In this document: in pieces, positions 8,854-18,009 of the stretch
Layout of the letters: each line of letters opens with the position of its first letter
How positions within the stretch are numbered: position 1 is the first letter of the stretch
Source: Microbacterium sp. CFH 31415
GTDB taxonomy: Bacteria; Actinomycetota; Actinomycetes; Actinomycetales; Microbacteriaceae
NCBI RefSeq assembly: GCF_022538185.1
Contig: NZ_JAKYXC010000002.1
Location: 558,001 to 622,000 of the forward strand
Direction of reading: 5' to 3'
Length of the DNA stretch: 64,000 nt
Notes under the pieces: generated by a model
What the model was told of the DNA's origin: nothing
The model's database searches: none
Seen by the model: only the letters and a program-made list of their open reading frames with translations
Made by a program: the position numbers and the translations under genes

Positions 8854-8859
8854 TAGACT
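8854..8859 (+). promoter_or_regulatory. -10 box of pknL, leaderless arrangement
   Basis: TAGACT ends six bases before the GTG at 8866, which places the predicted transcript start on the start codon. There is no ribosome site in the gap. Same layout as several other genes in the window. Confidence 0.6.
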
Positions 8860-8865
8860 TTCCCC

Positions 8866-10806
8866 GTGAGCACGAGCCAGCAGACGGACCCGCTGATCGG
8901 GCGTCTGGTCGACGCCCGGTACCGCGTCCGCGCTCGCATCGCCCGTGGCGGAATGGCCACGGTCTATGTCGCCACCGACCTGCGCCTCGAGCGCCGGGTC
9001 GCGCTGAAGGTGATGCACGGTCACCTGAGCGACGACACCGTGTTCCAGAGCCGGTTCATCCAGGAGGCCCGCGCGGCCGCGCGACTCGCTGATCCGCACG
9101 TGGTCAACGTCTTCGACCAGGGCCAGGACGGCGACATGGCGTACCTCGTCATGGAGTACCTTCCGGGCATCACGCTGCGCGAGCTCCTGCGGGAGCAGCG
9201 CCGGCTGACCGTCCCCCAGGCGGTGTCGATCCTCGACGCCATCCTGTCGGGGCTCGCCGCCGCCCACCGCGCGGGCATCGTGCACCGCGACGTCAAGCCC
9301 GAGAACGTGCTCCTCGCCGAGGACGGGCGCATCAAGATCGGCGACTTCGGGCTCGCGCGCGCGACGACCGCCAACACAGCCACCGGCGCCCAGCTGCTCG
9401 GCACCATCGCCTACCTCGCGCCCGAGCTGGTCACCCGCGGCACCGCCGACGCGCGCAGCGACATCTACGCGCTCGGCATCATGCTCTACGAGATGCTCAC
9501 CGGTGAGCAGCCGTACAAGGGCGAGCAGCCCATGCAGATCGCCTTCCAGCACGCCACCGACTCCGTGCCCCGCCCGAGCGTGAAGAACCCCGGCGTGCCC
9601 GAGCCCCTCGACGAGCTCGTGCTGTGGGCCACCGAGAAGACGCCCGATGACCGGCCGTCCGACGCCCGAGAGATGCTCGACCGCCTGCGCGAGATCGAGC
9701 GCGAGCTCGGGATCACGCCGAACGTGACCCGCACCATGCCCCTCGGCATGATGCGTGAGGACGGCGCGCCGTCCGGCGACCTGACCGCCGTGCTCCCCTC
9801 GCCCGGTACTGGGCCGACGGCCGCCGTCGAGGAGGTCGACAACGCCACGGCGCTCCGCGCGGCCGCGCGCCGCCGCCGCGCGAAGGGCGGCTGGCTCATC
9901 GTCCTGGTGATCCTGCTGGCCGCACTCGCCGGCGGGCTCGGCTGGTGGTTCGGCTCCGGACCCGGCTCGATGGTCGCCGTCGCCGATGTGTCCGGTCTGA
10001 CCTTCGCCGACGCGCAGTCGCGCCTCGCCGAGGACTCGCTGGTCGCGGTCGAGCAGGGCCAGACGAGTCTCGACGTCGAGGCCGGCCTCGCCATCGGCAC
10101 CGATCCCCGATGGGGCACGCGCGTCGAGAAGGAATCCGAGGTCACGGTGCTGATCTCGCTCGGCCCGGCCGAGGCGCAGGTCGAGTCTCTGGTCGGCAAG
10201 GACAAGATCGAAGTGACCGGCATCCTCGACTCCCACCGCATCGCGGTCGACGGCGAGACCGGGCTGTTCAACGACGCTGCACCCGACACCGTCATCGGCG
10301 TGCGCATCCACCCCCGCGCAGGGGGCGACGCCGTCGCCTGCGGCGAAGGCTGCACGGTTCACGAGGGCGACACCGCCACGCTCTCGATCTCGCTCGGAAA
10401 GCTCCCCGCCGTGCGCGGACTGTCCGTCGGCGATGCGCGCAGTGCGCTCACCGGCGCAGGACTCGTCGTCGCCGAAGGCGTGGACGAGCGACCCGACGAG
10501 GAGATCGCCGCCGGACTCGTGATCGGCGTGAGTGAGCGCGAGGGCGGAGGCGCGTGGCGCCCTGGCGACGAAATGACGCTGATCGTGTCTACCGGCCCGC
10601 CGCTGTTCCCGGTGCCGGATGTCGCGGGCAAGACCCGCGATCAGGCGATCCAGGAGCTCGAGTCCGCCGGATTCCAGGTCGACTACTCGCCACTGTGGAC
10701 GCCGTTCCCCGATGAGATCACCGAGGTCACCCTGTCGGATCCCGCCGCGGGATCGATGCTCACGAAGGGCACGCGCGTCTACATCGAGATCACCGTCAGC
10801 GGCTGA
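8866..10806 (+). CDS. pknL: PASTA-domain Ser/Thr protein kinase (PknL-like)
   Basis: Membrane kinase that would sense peptidoglycan or lipid II outside and phosphorylate cytoplasmic targets. The kinase domain covers about residues 18-280: A-L-K at 47-49 (K48 or neighbour binding ATP), H140-R-D-V-K-P-E-N catalytic loop, D160-F-G, and an activation loop with several Thr. A Pro/Thr juxtamembrane linker precedes one transmembrane helix at about 336-357. Outside there are three clear PASTA repeats and one degenerate repeat. The order with polyprenyl synthase, Rv2175c and aroG matches the mycobacterial pknL region, so I use that name rather than pknB. Likely substrates nearby are the Rv2175c-like and GarA-like proteins. 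Confidence 0.9.
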   Translation: MSTSQQTDPLIGRLVDARYRVRARIARGGMATVYVATDLRLERRVALKVMHGHLSDDTVFQSRFIQEARAAARLADPHVVNVFDQGQDGDMAYLVMEYLPGITLRELLREQRRLTVPQAVSILDAILSGLAAAHRAGIVHRDVKPENVLLAEDGRIKIGDFGLARATTANTATGAQLLGTIAYLAPELVTRGTADARSDIYALGIMLYEMLTGEQPYKGEQPMQIAFQHATDSVPRPSVKNPGVPEPLDELVLWATEKTPDDRPSDAREMLDRLREIERELGITPNVTRTMPLGMMREDGAPSGDLTAVLPSPGTGPTAAVEEVDNATALRAAARRRRAKGGWLIVLVILLAALAGGLGWWFGSGPGSMVAVADVSGLTFADAQSRLAEDSLVAVEQGQTSLDVEAGLAIGTDPRWGTRVEKESEVTVLISLGPAEAQVESLVGKDKIEVTGILDSHRIAVDGETGLFNDAAPDTVIGVRIHPRAGGDAVACGEGCTVHEGDTATLSISLGKLPAVRGLSVGDARSALTGAGLVVAEGVDERPDEEIAAGLVIGVSEREGGGAWRPGDEMTLIVSTGPPLFPVPDVAGKTRDQAIQELESAGFQVDYSPLWTPFPDEITEVTLSDPAAGSMLTKGTRVYIEITVSG

Positions 10807-10825
10807 GCCGCCGATCAGAGCGGGT

Positions 10826-10842
10826 TGCCGCGGGCCGCGGCA
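10826..10842. terminator. Short GC hairpin between convergent pknL and aroG
   Basis: TGCCGCGG pairs with CCGCGGCA around a minimal loop in the 40-bp gap between the two stop codons. No T-run follows on either strand, so it is a weak candidate for a bidirectional terminator. Confidence 0.3.
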
Positions 10843-10846
10843 TCCG

Positions 10847-12184
10847 TCAGCGCTTCTCGAGCTCCTCGGCGACGAGGAAGGCCAGCTCCAGGCTCTGCAT
10901 GTGGTTCAGTCGCGGATCGCACAGCGACTCGTAGCGGGTCGCGAGGGTGGCCTCGTCGATGTGCTCGGAGCCACCCAGGCACTCCGTGACGTCGTCGCCG
11001 GTGAGCTCGACGTGGATGCCGCCGGGGAACGTGCCGACGGCACGGTGAGCCTCGAAGAAGCCGCGCACCTCGTCGACGACGTCGTCGAAGCGTCGGGTTT
11101 TGTAGCCGGTCGGCGTCGTGATCCCGTTGCCGTGCATCGGGTCGGTGACCCACAGCGGGGTCGCACCCGAGTCGCGCACGGCCTCGAGCAGCGGCGGCAG
11201 CGCGTCGCGGATCTTGCCCGCGCCCATGCGTGTGATGAACGTGAGGCGCCCCGGCTCGCGGTTCGGGTCGAGCTTGTCGATGAGCGCCAACGCCGTCTCG
11301 GGCGAGGTCGCCGGGCCGAGCTTCACGCCGATGGGGTTGCGGATCTTCGAGAAGTAGTCGACGTGCGCGCCATCGAGGTCGCGCGTGCGCTCGCCGATCC
11401 ACAGGAAGTGCGCCGACGTGTTGTAAGGCAGGCTCGTGCGCGAGTCGATGCGGGTCATCGGACGCTCGTAGTCCATGAGCAGACCCTCGTGACCGGTGTA
11501 GAACTCGACGCGCTTGAGCTCGTCGAAGTCGGCGCCGGCGGCCTCCATGAACTTGATCGCGCGGTCGATCTCGGTGGCGAGGCGCTCGTACTGCTGGTTG
11601 GCGGGGTTCTGCGCGAACCCCTTGTTCCAGGAGTGCACCTCGCGCAGGTCGGCGAAGCCACCCTGTGTGAACGCGCGGATCAGATTGATGGTCGACGCGG
11701 CCGTGTGGTACCCCTTCAGCAGCCGCTGCGGGTCAGCCTGACGCGAGCCCTCGGTGAAGTCGTAGCCGTTGACGATGTCTCCGCGGTAGGCGGGCAGTGT
11801 CACGTCGCCGCGGGTCTCGGTGTCGCTCGAGCGCGGCTTGGCGAACTGGCCCGCCATGCGCCCCATCTTCACGATCGGCATCGACGCGCCGTACGTGAGC
11901 ACGACCGCCATCTGCAGGACGGTCTTGATGCGGTTGCGGATCTGCTCCGCCGTCGCACCCGCGAACGTCTCGGCGCAGTCGCCGCCCTGGAGCAGGAACG
12001 CCTGCCCCGATGCGGCGCGGCCGAGCTTCTCGCGCAGGTTGTCGACCTCGCCGGCGAACACGAGCGGCGGCAGGGTTGCCAGTTCCGCCGATACCGCGGC
12101 GACGGCATCGGCATCGGGCCACAGCGGCTGCTGCTTGATGGGCAGGTTCCGCCAGTGGTCGAGGCTGTCGAGCTGCTGGAGCAT
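10847..12184 (-). CDS. aroG: Class II 3-deoxy-7-phosphoheptulonate (DAHP) synthase
   Basis: First enzyme of the shikimate pathway: condenses phosphoenolpyruvate with erythrose 4-phosphate. The 445 residues show the plant-type (class II) family rather than the E. coli type. Landmarks are the N-terminal W-R-N-L-P-I-K-Q-Q-P, the L-Q-G-G-D-C-A-E-T-F segment with the metal-binding Cys, R-G-D-V-T-L-P-A-Y-R-G-D-I-V-N-G, and D-P-M-H-G-N. It lies beside pknL in mycobacteria too. The start ATG 12184 gives the family N-terminus. Confidence 0.96.
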   Translation of the reverse strand: MLQQLDSLDHWRNLPIKQQPLWPDADAVAAVSAELATLPPLVFAGEVDNLREKLGRAASGQAFLLQGGDCAETFAGATAEQIRNRIKTVLQMAVVLTYGASMPIVKMGRMAGQFAKPRSSDTETRGDVTLPAYRGDIVNGYDFTEGSRQADPQRLLKGYHTAASTINLIRAFTQGGFADLREVHSWNKGFAQNPANQQYERLATEIDRAIKFMEAAGADFDELKRVEFYTGHEGLLMDYERPMTRIDSRTSLPYNTSAHFLWIGERTRDLDGAHVDYFSKIRNPIGVKLGPATSPETALALIDKLDPNREPGRLTFITRMGAGKIRDALPPLLEAVRDSGATPLWVTDPMHGNGITTPTGYKTRRFDDVVDEVRGFFEAHRAVGTFPGGIHVELTGDDVTECLGGSEHIDEATLATRYESLCDPRLNHMQSLELAFLVAEELEKR

Positions 12185-12235
12185 CCCTCGAGTCTATCCG
12201 CGGCGGACGGGGGCCCGCCGCCGTGTGACGAGCGC

Positions 12236-12922
12236 TCAGCGCGCGGAGGTGAGGCGGTCCTTCACCGTCGACGCGTAGACGTCGTCGTACTGCTGCTCGC
12301 CGAGCCGCTGCAGCGCGACCATGATCTCGTCGGTGATCGACCGCAGGATGTAGCGGTCGCCCTCCATGCCGGCGAAGCGCGAGAAGTCGAGCGGCTCGCC
12401 GATGACGACTCCGACGCGCACGACATTGGGCAGTCGCTGGCCGATCGGCATCATCGTGTCGGTGTCGACCATCACCACTGGCACCACGGGCACGTGGGCC
12501 TCGAGCGCCATGCGGGCGATGCCGGTGCGCCCCCGGTAGAGCTTGCCGTCGGGGCTGCGTGTGCCCTCCGGGTAGATGCCCAGCAGCTCTCCGCCGCCCA
12601 GCACCTGGAGGCCCGTGTTGAGGGATGCCTCGGACGCCTTGCCGCCGGAGCGGTCGATGGGCAGCTGGCCGGTGCCCTTGAAGAACATCCGGGTCGCCCA
12701 GCCCTTGAGGCCCTTGCCCGTGAAGTAGTCGCTCTTCGCGAGGAACGCGACGCGGCGGTCGATCATGAGCGGGAGGATGACCGAGTCGACGAACGACAGG
12801 TGGTTGCTGGCGAGGATCGCGCCGCCCTCGGCGGGGACGTTGCGCCGGCCGACGATCCACGGGCGGAAGATCGCCTTGACGAGCGGTCCGACCACGACGT
12901 ACTTCATCAGCCAGTAGAACAT
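12236..12922 (-). CDS. plsC: 1-acyl-sn-glycerol-3-phosphate acyltransferase
   Basis: PlsC-type membrane-associated acyltransferase that converts lysophosphatidate to phosphatidate in phospholipid synthesis. The 228 residues contain the HX4D catalytic motif (N-H41-L-S-F-V-D46) and the glycerol-phosphate-binding Y-P-E-G-T-R-S at about 117-123. A hydrophobic N-terminus is likely a membrane anchor. The homologue Rv2182c lies in the same region of mycobacteria. It starts 2 nt after the ROK gene stop, so the two are translationally coupled. Confidence 0.93.
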   Translation of the reverse strand: MFYWLMKYVVVGPLVKAIFRPWIVGRRNVPAEGGAILASNHLSFVDSVILPLMIDRRVAFLAKSDYFTGKGLKGWATRMFFKGTGQLPIDRSGGKASEASLNTGLQVLGGGELLGIYPEGTRSPDGKLYRGRTGIARMALEAHVPVVPVVMVDTDTMMPIGQRLPNVVRVGVVIGEPLDFSRFAGMEGDRYILRSITDEIMVALQRLGEQQYDDVYASTVKDRLTSAR

Positions 12923-12924
12923 CG

Positions 12925-13860
12925 CTAGACCTCCCGGCCCGCCAGATCAGCCGCTCCGATGAGACCCGCGTCATTGACGAGCTGAGCGATCGCGAACTCG
13001 GCGACCGGGCGGTCGCCGTACCCGGGCAGCGACGTCTCATATGCCAGCCGCACGGGCGCGAGGAGGTCCTCGCCGAGCTGGGCCACTCCCCCGCCGATCA
13101 CGAAGAGTTCGGGGTCGAGCACGGCCTGGAACCCTCCGCACGCCTCGCCGAGCGCGGTCGCGACGCGCCGCAGCGCCTCCGTCGCCCCCGGGTCGCCGGC
13201 CAGCACGAGTCGCGAGACGGCGGGACCGCTGATGGTGCCGGTCTCTGCGCGCAGCTCAGCCAGCGCCGCGCCGATCCCGCCGGCATCGGCGATCGCGTTG
13301 GCCTCGCGCTGCAATGCGCGGCCGGAGGCGTACTGCTCGAGGCATCCGTTCTGACCGCAGCCGCACGGCAGACCATCGCGAGTGAAGCGGGTGTGGCCGA
13401 GCTCGGCGGCGATGCCGTGGCCGCCGCGGAAGAGCTCGCCGTCGAGGACGATCGCGCCGCCGACCCCGGTGCCCATCGTGAGCATGACCATGTTGTCGAC
13501 GTCACGGCCCGCACCGAAGCGGAACTCGGCCCAGCCGGCGGCATTGGCGTCATTCTCGATCGCGATGGGCACGTCGATCCCGGCCTCCAACGTCGCCTTG
13601 AGCGGCTCGTTGCGCCACGCGATGTTCGGCGCGTGGATCACCGTCGCCCGGTCGCGGTCGATGAAGCCCGCGGCTGCGACGCCGACCGCCGCCACCTCGT
13701 GCCCGGCGCCGAAATGACGGGCCATGTCGATGACGGCATCCGCGAGGGCGCGGGTGTCTGCGGGGGTGTCCACGCGGACCTTCTCGAGGATGCGGCCGTC
13801 CTGGTCGACGACGCCTCCCGCGATCTTCGTCCCGCCGATGTCGATCCCGACCTTGAGCAC
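12925..13860 (-). CDS. ROK-family glucokinase
   Basis: Sugar kinase of the ROK family, most likely ATP-dependent glucokinase producing glucose 6-phosphate. The 311 residues have the N-terminal phosphate-binding motif D-I-G-G-T-K (7-12), the ROK signature around G-H-T-R-F, and the zinc-binding C-x-C-x4-C loop (C-G-C-G-Q-N-G-C-L-E-Q). There is no N-terminal helix-turn-helix, so it is an enzyme, not a ROK repressor. Coupled to plsC downstream. Substrate specificity within ROK kinases is inferred. Confidence 0.88.
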   Translation of the reverse strand: MLKVGIDIGGTKIAGGVVDQDGRILEKVRVDTPADTRALADAVIDMARHFGAGHEVAAVGVAAAGFIDRDRATVIHAPNIAWRNEPLKATLEAGIDVPIAIENDANAAGWAEFRFGAGRDVDNMVMLTMGTGVGGAIVLDGELFRGGHGIAAELGHTRFTRDGLPCGCGQNGCLEQYASGRALQREANAIADAGGIGAALAELRAETGTISGPAVSRLVLAGDPGATEALRRVATALGEACGGFQAVLDPELFVIGGGVAQLGEDLLAPVRLAYETSLPGYGDRPVAEFAIAQLVNDAGLIGAADLAGREV

Positions 13861-13957
13861 CGCATTCCCTCTCCGGCCGGCGCAGGCGCGACGGCGCGTT
13901 GCAGTCTATCGGCGAGTCAGCGTCCACACCCCTGCTGGTACGCGGCCTCGAGCCGAT

Positions 13958-13963
13958 TAGACT
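13958..13963 (+). promoter_or_regulatory. Candidate -10 box of the acyl-CoA synthetase gene
   Basis: TAGACT lies about 50 nt before the GTG at 14013. A ribosome site GAAGGAG lies 6-7 nt before that GTG, so this transcript has a normal leader, unlike the leaderless genes in the window. The -35 is weak. Confidence 0.4.
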
Positions 13964-14012
13964 CTGATGAGATCCACCCGAGATTGTTGTTTCCGGTACC
14001 GAAGGAGCTGCC

Positions 14013-15839
14013 GTGGTCCAGTTCGAAGTCCCCGCGATCGTCCCCGCCGACCCACAGGCGAACGTCACCGATCTGCTCGCCGACAGGGTCAAGGCGACCC
14101 CGCAGCTCGCCCTGTTCGCCGTACCGGAGGGCGAGGGCTGGCGCGACATCAGCGCCGCCGATTTCGAGAAGCAGGTGATCGCCCTGGCGAAGGGGTTCGT
14201 CGCCGCCGGCATCGAGCCGGGCGACAAGGTTGCCTTCATCGCGCGCACCACCTACGACTGGACGCTCGTCGACTTCGCGCTGTTCTATGCCGGCGCGGTC
14301 ATGGTCCCGGTGTACGAGACGAGCTCACCGTCGCAGATCTCGTGGATCCTCACCGACTCCGGTGCCATCGCGTGCATCAGCGAGTCGCCCGACCACGCCG
14401 CACGTCTCGACGAGGTGCGCTCCGAGCTCCCGCTCGTCCGTTCCACGTGGGAGATGGCGCGTGGCGACCTCGACAAGCTCGTCGCCGCCGGCAAGGACGT
14501 CACCGACGACGAGATCCAGCGCCGCCGTCACCTCGCCAACGGCGCCGACATCGCCACTCTGATCTACACCTCCGGCTCGACCGGACGCCCCAAGGGATGC
14601 GTGCTCACGCACAGCAACTTCGTCGAGCTGTGCCGCAACTCGGCGAAGGCGCTGTCGGAGGTCGTCGCCAAGCCCGGCGCCTCGACGCTGCTTTTCATCA
14701 CGACGGCGCACATCTTCGCGCGCTTCATCTCGGTGCTGAACATCCACGCCGGCGTGAAGACCGGGCACCAGCCCGACACGAAGCAGCTCCTTCCCGCGCT
14801 CGGCTCGTTCAAGCCGACGTACCTCCTCGCCGTGCCGCGCGTCTTCGAGAAGGTCTACAACTCGGCCGAGCAGAAGGCCGAGGCCGGCGGCAAGGGCAAG
14901 ATCTTCCGCGCCGCCGCCCACACCGCCGTCGAGCACTCGACGCTGCTGCAGGACGGCAAGAAGGTGCCGTTCATGACGAAGATCAAGTTCGCGCTCTTCG
15001 ACAAGCTCGTCTACAGCAAGCTGCGTGCCGCGATGGGCGGCAACGTCGAGTACGCCGTCTCGGGCTCTGCTCCGCTCGGTCCGCGCCTCGGCCACTTCTT
15101 CCACAGCCTCGGCGTGACGATCCTCGAGGGCTACGGCCTCACCGAGACCACCGCCCCCGCGACGGTCAACCTCGCGACCAAGTCGAAGATCGGCACCGTC
15201 GGCCCGGTTCTTCCGGGCGTCGGCATCCGCCTCGGGGAGGACGACGAGATCCAGGTGCGCGGCATCAACGTCTTCAAGGAGTACTGGCGCAATCCCGAGG
15301 CCACGGCCGCTGCGTTCGACGGCGACTGGTTCAAGACGGGCGACATCGGCTCGTTCGACGAGGAGGGCTTCCTCAAGATCACCGGCCGGAAGAAGGAGAT
15401 CATCGTGACGGCCGGCGGCAAGAACGTCGCGCCCGCCGCGCTCGAAGACCCGATCCGCGCCAACCCGATCGTCGGACAGGTGGTCGTCGTCGGCGACCAG
15501 AAGCCGTTCATCTCGGCGCTCATCACGCTCGACCCCGAGATGCTGCCGACGTGGCTCGCGAACAACAACCTGCCGGGCGACATGTCGCTCGCCGACGCCG
15601 CGAAGAACCCCGACGTGCGCGCCGAGGTGCAGCGGGCGATCGACCACGCCAACAAGTCCGTCTCGCGCGCCGAGTCCATCCGCAAGTTCACGATCCTCGA
15701 CACCGAGTGGACCGAGGCGAGCGGGCATCTGACGCCGAAGATGAGCATCAAGCGCAACGTGATCATGGACGACTTCGCCGACGAGATCGTCGAGCTCTAC
15801 AGCGCGCCAGTGAACACGAGCAACGTCTCGCTCAAGTGA
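14013..15839 (+). CDS. Long-chain fatty-acid--CoA ligase (FadD15-like)
   Basis: AMP-forming acyl-CoA synthetase that activates long-chain fatty acids. The 608 residues have the AMP-binding P-loop Y-T-S-G-S-T-G-R-P-K-G at about 185-195, G-Y-G-L-T-E-T, the T-G-D-I-G hinge motif and the K-K-E-I-I-V-T-A-G-G-K-N-V segment of the C-terminal subdomain. The GTG at 14013 is supported by GAAGGAG. It stands alone, followed by a strong terminator. The mycobacterial homologue fadD15 also lies near pknL and plsC. Confidence 0.93.
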   Translation: MVQFEVPAIVPADPQANVTDLLADRVKATPQLALFAVPEGEGWRDISAADFEKQVIALAKGFVAAGIEPGDKVAFIARTTYDWTLVDFALFYAGAVMVPVYETSSPSQISWILTDSGAIACISESPDHAARLDEVRSELPLVRSTWEMARGDLDKLVAAGKDVTDDEIQRRRHLANGADIATLIYTSGSTGRPKGCVLTHSNFVELCRNSAKALSEVVAKPGASTLLFITTAHIFARFISVLNIHAGVKTGHQPDTKQLLPALGSFKPTYLLAVPRVFEKVYNSAEQKAEAGGKGKIFRAAAHTAVEHSTLLQDGKKVPFMTKIKFALFDKLVYSKLRAAMGGNVEYAVSGSAPLGPRLGHFFHSLGVTILEGYGLTETTAPATVNLATKSKIGTVGPVLPGVGIRLGEDDEIQVRGINVFKEYWRNPEATAAAFDGDWFKTGDIGSFDEEGFLKITGRKKEIIVTAGGKNVAPAALEDPIRANPIVGQVVVVGDQKPFISALITLDPEMLPTWLANNNLPGDMSLADAAKNPDVRAEVQRAIDHANKSVSRAESIRKFTILDTEWTEASGHLTPKMSIKRNVIMDDFADEIVELYSAPVNTSNVSLK

Positions 15840-15851
15840 CGCCATGACGAT

Positions 15852-15883
15852 GCCCCGGACCTCCACGAGGTCCGGGGCTTTGT
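15852..15883 (+). terminator. Intrinsic terminator after the acyl-CoA synthetase gene
   Basis: An 11-bp perfect stem GCCCCGGACCT/AGGTCCGGGGC (15852-15862 with 15868-15878) with loop CCACG is followed by TTTGT on the plus strand. Confidence 0.88.
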
Positions 15884-15917
15884 CGTTCCGCGCCCGACGA
15901 AGAACGTCAGCGGGGTG

Positions 15918-16409
15918 TCAGAACCAGTCCGACTCTCGGATCTCGCGCATCGCGATCTTGCGCTCCTCGGGCGTGAGCCGCCGCAGGTAGAGCATGCCGT
16001 CGAGGTGGTCGGTCTCGTGCTGGAGCGCCTGGGCCATCAGCCCGTCCCCCTCGAGGACGACCTCGTTCCCGTCGAGGTCTGTGCCGACGACCTTCGCATG
16101 CGGATAGCGCACGGCGTCGTGCCACAGCCCGGGCACGGAGAGGCATCCCTCGCCGATCGCCTCGGGCTCGCCCGAGACCTCGACGAGCACCGGGTTGAGC
16201 ACGTAGCCGATCACGCCGTCGACGTTGTAGCTGAAGGCGCGGACGCCGACGCCGATCTGGGGCGCAGCGACACCCGCACGACCGGGCAGCTCGACAGTGT
16301 CGAGCAGGTCACGCACGAGCGCGCGCACGCCCTCATCGACCTCGTCGATGGGCGCGCACACGGAGGTGAGGACCGGGTCGCCGAAGACCCGGATCGGACG
16401 GACCGACAC
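15918..16409 (-). CDS. def: Peptide deformylase
   Basis: Metalloenzyme that removes the N-formyl group from nascent proteins. The 163 residues have all three family motifs: G-V-A-A-P-Q-I-G (46-53), E-G-C-L-S-V-P-G (87-94) with the metal-binding Cys, and Q-H-E-T-D-H-L-D-G (130-138) with two metal-binding His and the catalytic Glu. It is a standard-length PDF. The EspI-like gene precedes it by 8 nt on the same strand. Confidence 0.96.
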   Translation of the reverse strand: MSVRPIRVFGDPVLTSVCAPIDEVDEGVRALVRDLLDTVELPGRAGVAAPQIGVGVRAFSYNVDGVIGYVLNPVLVEVSGEPEAIGEGCLSVPGLWHDAVRYPHAKVVGTDLDGNEVVLEGDGLMAQALQHETDHLDGMLYLRRLTPEERKIAMREIRESDWF

Positions 16410-16417
16410 GCCGGGCC

Positions 16418-17956
16418 TCAGGCGGCCGATGCCGACGGGACGGAGCGCAGGCCCTCGACCACCGAGGCGGCGAGCTCACGGGCCGCGAGACGCGTCTCGG
16501 GGTGCAGGTCGCGGAACACGATCGCGCTGCCCGCGGCGATGTGGGCGTCGTACGGCATGCGCACGACTCCGCGCACGCGCGTGCGGAAGTGCGACTCGAG
16601 CTCTTCCAGCTGCACCAGCGGAGTGCCCGGGCGCGAGTTGTTCAGCACCACGATCGCATTGCGCACCTTGGCCGCGTGGCCGTTCGTCTCGAGCCACGTG
16701 AGCGTCTCGGATGCCAGCCGGGCCTCATCGACGCTCAGGCCGGCGACGATCACGAGCTGGTCGGCGAGCTCGAGGGTCGCCTCCATGACGGAGTGGACGA
16801 TGCCGGTGCCGGTGTCGGTGAGGACGATCGAGTAGTAGTGCGCGGCGAGCCCGGCCACGTCGCGGTAGTCGGAGTCGCTGAAGGCCTCGGACACGCGCGG
16901 GTCGGAGTCCGACGCCACGACGTCGAGGCGGGTCTCGTCGCGCGCGACGATGCCCGACAGGTCGTTGAAGCCCACCACATCGCCGCGGATGCGCACGAGA
17001 TCGCGGACGGTCTTGCCGCTGGAGCGGGCGATGCGCTCGGCGAGCGTACCGCGGTCGGGGTTCGCGTCGACGGCGATGACCCGGTCGTCACGTGCGTCGG
17101 CCAGCGCCATGCCGAGGAGCGTCGTGACGGTGGTCTTGCCGACGCCGCCCTTGCGCGAGACCACCGGAACGAACCGGGCGCCGCCGGCGAGCGGTGCGGC
17201 GATGCGGCGGTCGAGCTCCTTGCGAGCGCGGGCGCGCTTGCCGTCGCCGAGGTTGATGCGACGGCCGGAGATCGAGTACACGAGGTGCTGCCAGTAGCCC
17301 TCGGGCTCGGAGCGCACGATGTGGTGCGGGTCGAGCAGGCGGTCGGCGGTCAGCAGGTCGGCGGTCTCGCGGTCGGCCTCGAACTCCCCCAGGCGCTTCG
17401 ACGTCAGGGTGACGTCGGGGCGCGGGTACCCCGCGCGCTCGACGGCCTGCGGGCGGTCGGCCGCCTCGCTCTGCACGGCCGGGCGGGCGGCGGGCGCCGG
17501 GGCAGCCGCAGCGGGCGCGGCGGCGGCGACGGGCGCGGCGGCGGGCGCGCTGATGTCGTCGAACGACGATGCGGGAGCGGATGCCGCGGATGCCGGCGTT
17601 CCGGCGGAGGCGGCGATCACCCCGGTCTCTTCGAACACCTCGTCGGCGTCGGCGATGTCTTCGATGGGCTCCCAGTCCTCGGCTTCGTCCTCGACCGTCC
17701 AGTCCTCCGCACCTGCGGCGGTCTCGACGATCTCGGCCTCGGCCGTGTCTGCCGGGATCTCGACCACGAACGGAACCTCGTCGCCGATGACGTCGTCGTC
17801 GACCAGGTCGTCATCCGACTCGGACGGCATCTCGACGCTCACCTGCGCGGTCGACCCGCTCAGGATGCCGAAGCCCGCGGTCTCGAGGCTGCCCGTGTCG
17901 GACAGCACGCCGTTCTCGGATTCTTCGGGCGTGTGGTCGGGTCGATCAGGCGTCAC
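16418..17956 (-). CDS. EspI-like MinD/ParA-family ATPase with acidic Ala/Pro-rich N-terminus
   Basis: Cytoplasmic P-loop ATPase of unknown role. From GTG 17956 (GGAG 8 nt upstream) it has 512 residues. Residues 1-175 are acidic, then Ala/Pro-rich and probably disordered. A segment with R-R-I-N-L-G-D-G-K leads into the deviant Walker A K-G-G-V-G-K-T-T (269-276), and [11 protein letters not shown] follows. That last motif is typical of EspI proteins associated with type VII secretion in mycobacteria. No ESX gene lies nearby. An alternative GTG at 18001 has an unusable ribosome site (no spacing). Confidence 0.75.
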   Translation of the reverse strand: MTPDRPDHTPEESENGVLSDTGSLETAGFGILSGSTAQVSVEMPSESDDDLVDDDVIGDEVPFVVEIPADTAEAEIVETAAGAEDWTVEDEAEDWEPIEDIADADEVFEETGVIAASAGTPASAASAPASSFDDISAPAAAPVAAAAPAAAAPAPAARPAVQSEAADRPQAVERAGYPRPDVTLTSKRLGEFEADRETADLLTADRLLDPHHIVRSEPEGYWQHLVYSISGRRINLGDGKRARARKELDRRIAAPLAGGARFVPVVSRKGGVGKTTVTTLLGMALADARDDRVIAVDANPDRGTLAERIARSSGKTVRDLVRIRGDVVGFNDLSGIVARDETRLDVVASDSDPRVSEAFSDSDYRDVAGLAAHYYSIVLTDTGTGIVHSVMEATLELADQLVIVAGLSVDEARLASETLTWLETNGHAAKVRNAIVVLNNSRPGTPLVQLEELESHFRTRVRGVVRMPYDAHIAAGSAIVFRDLHPETRLAARELAASVVEGLRSVPSASAA

Positions 17957-18009
17957 TGCGGAGTCTCCAAGACAGGGGAGGCGATTTCGGGCGGGTGCCA
18001 CCCTCCAGA

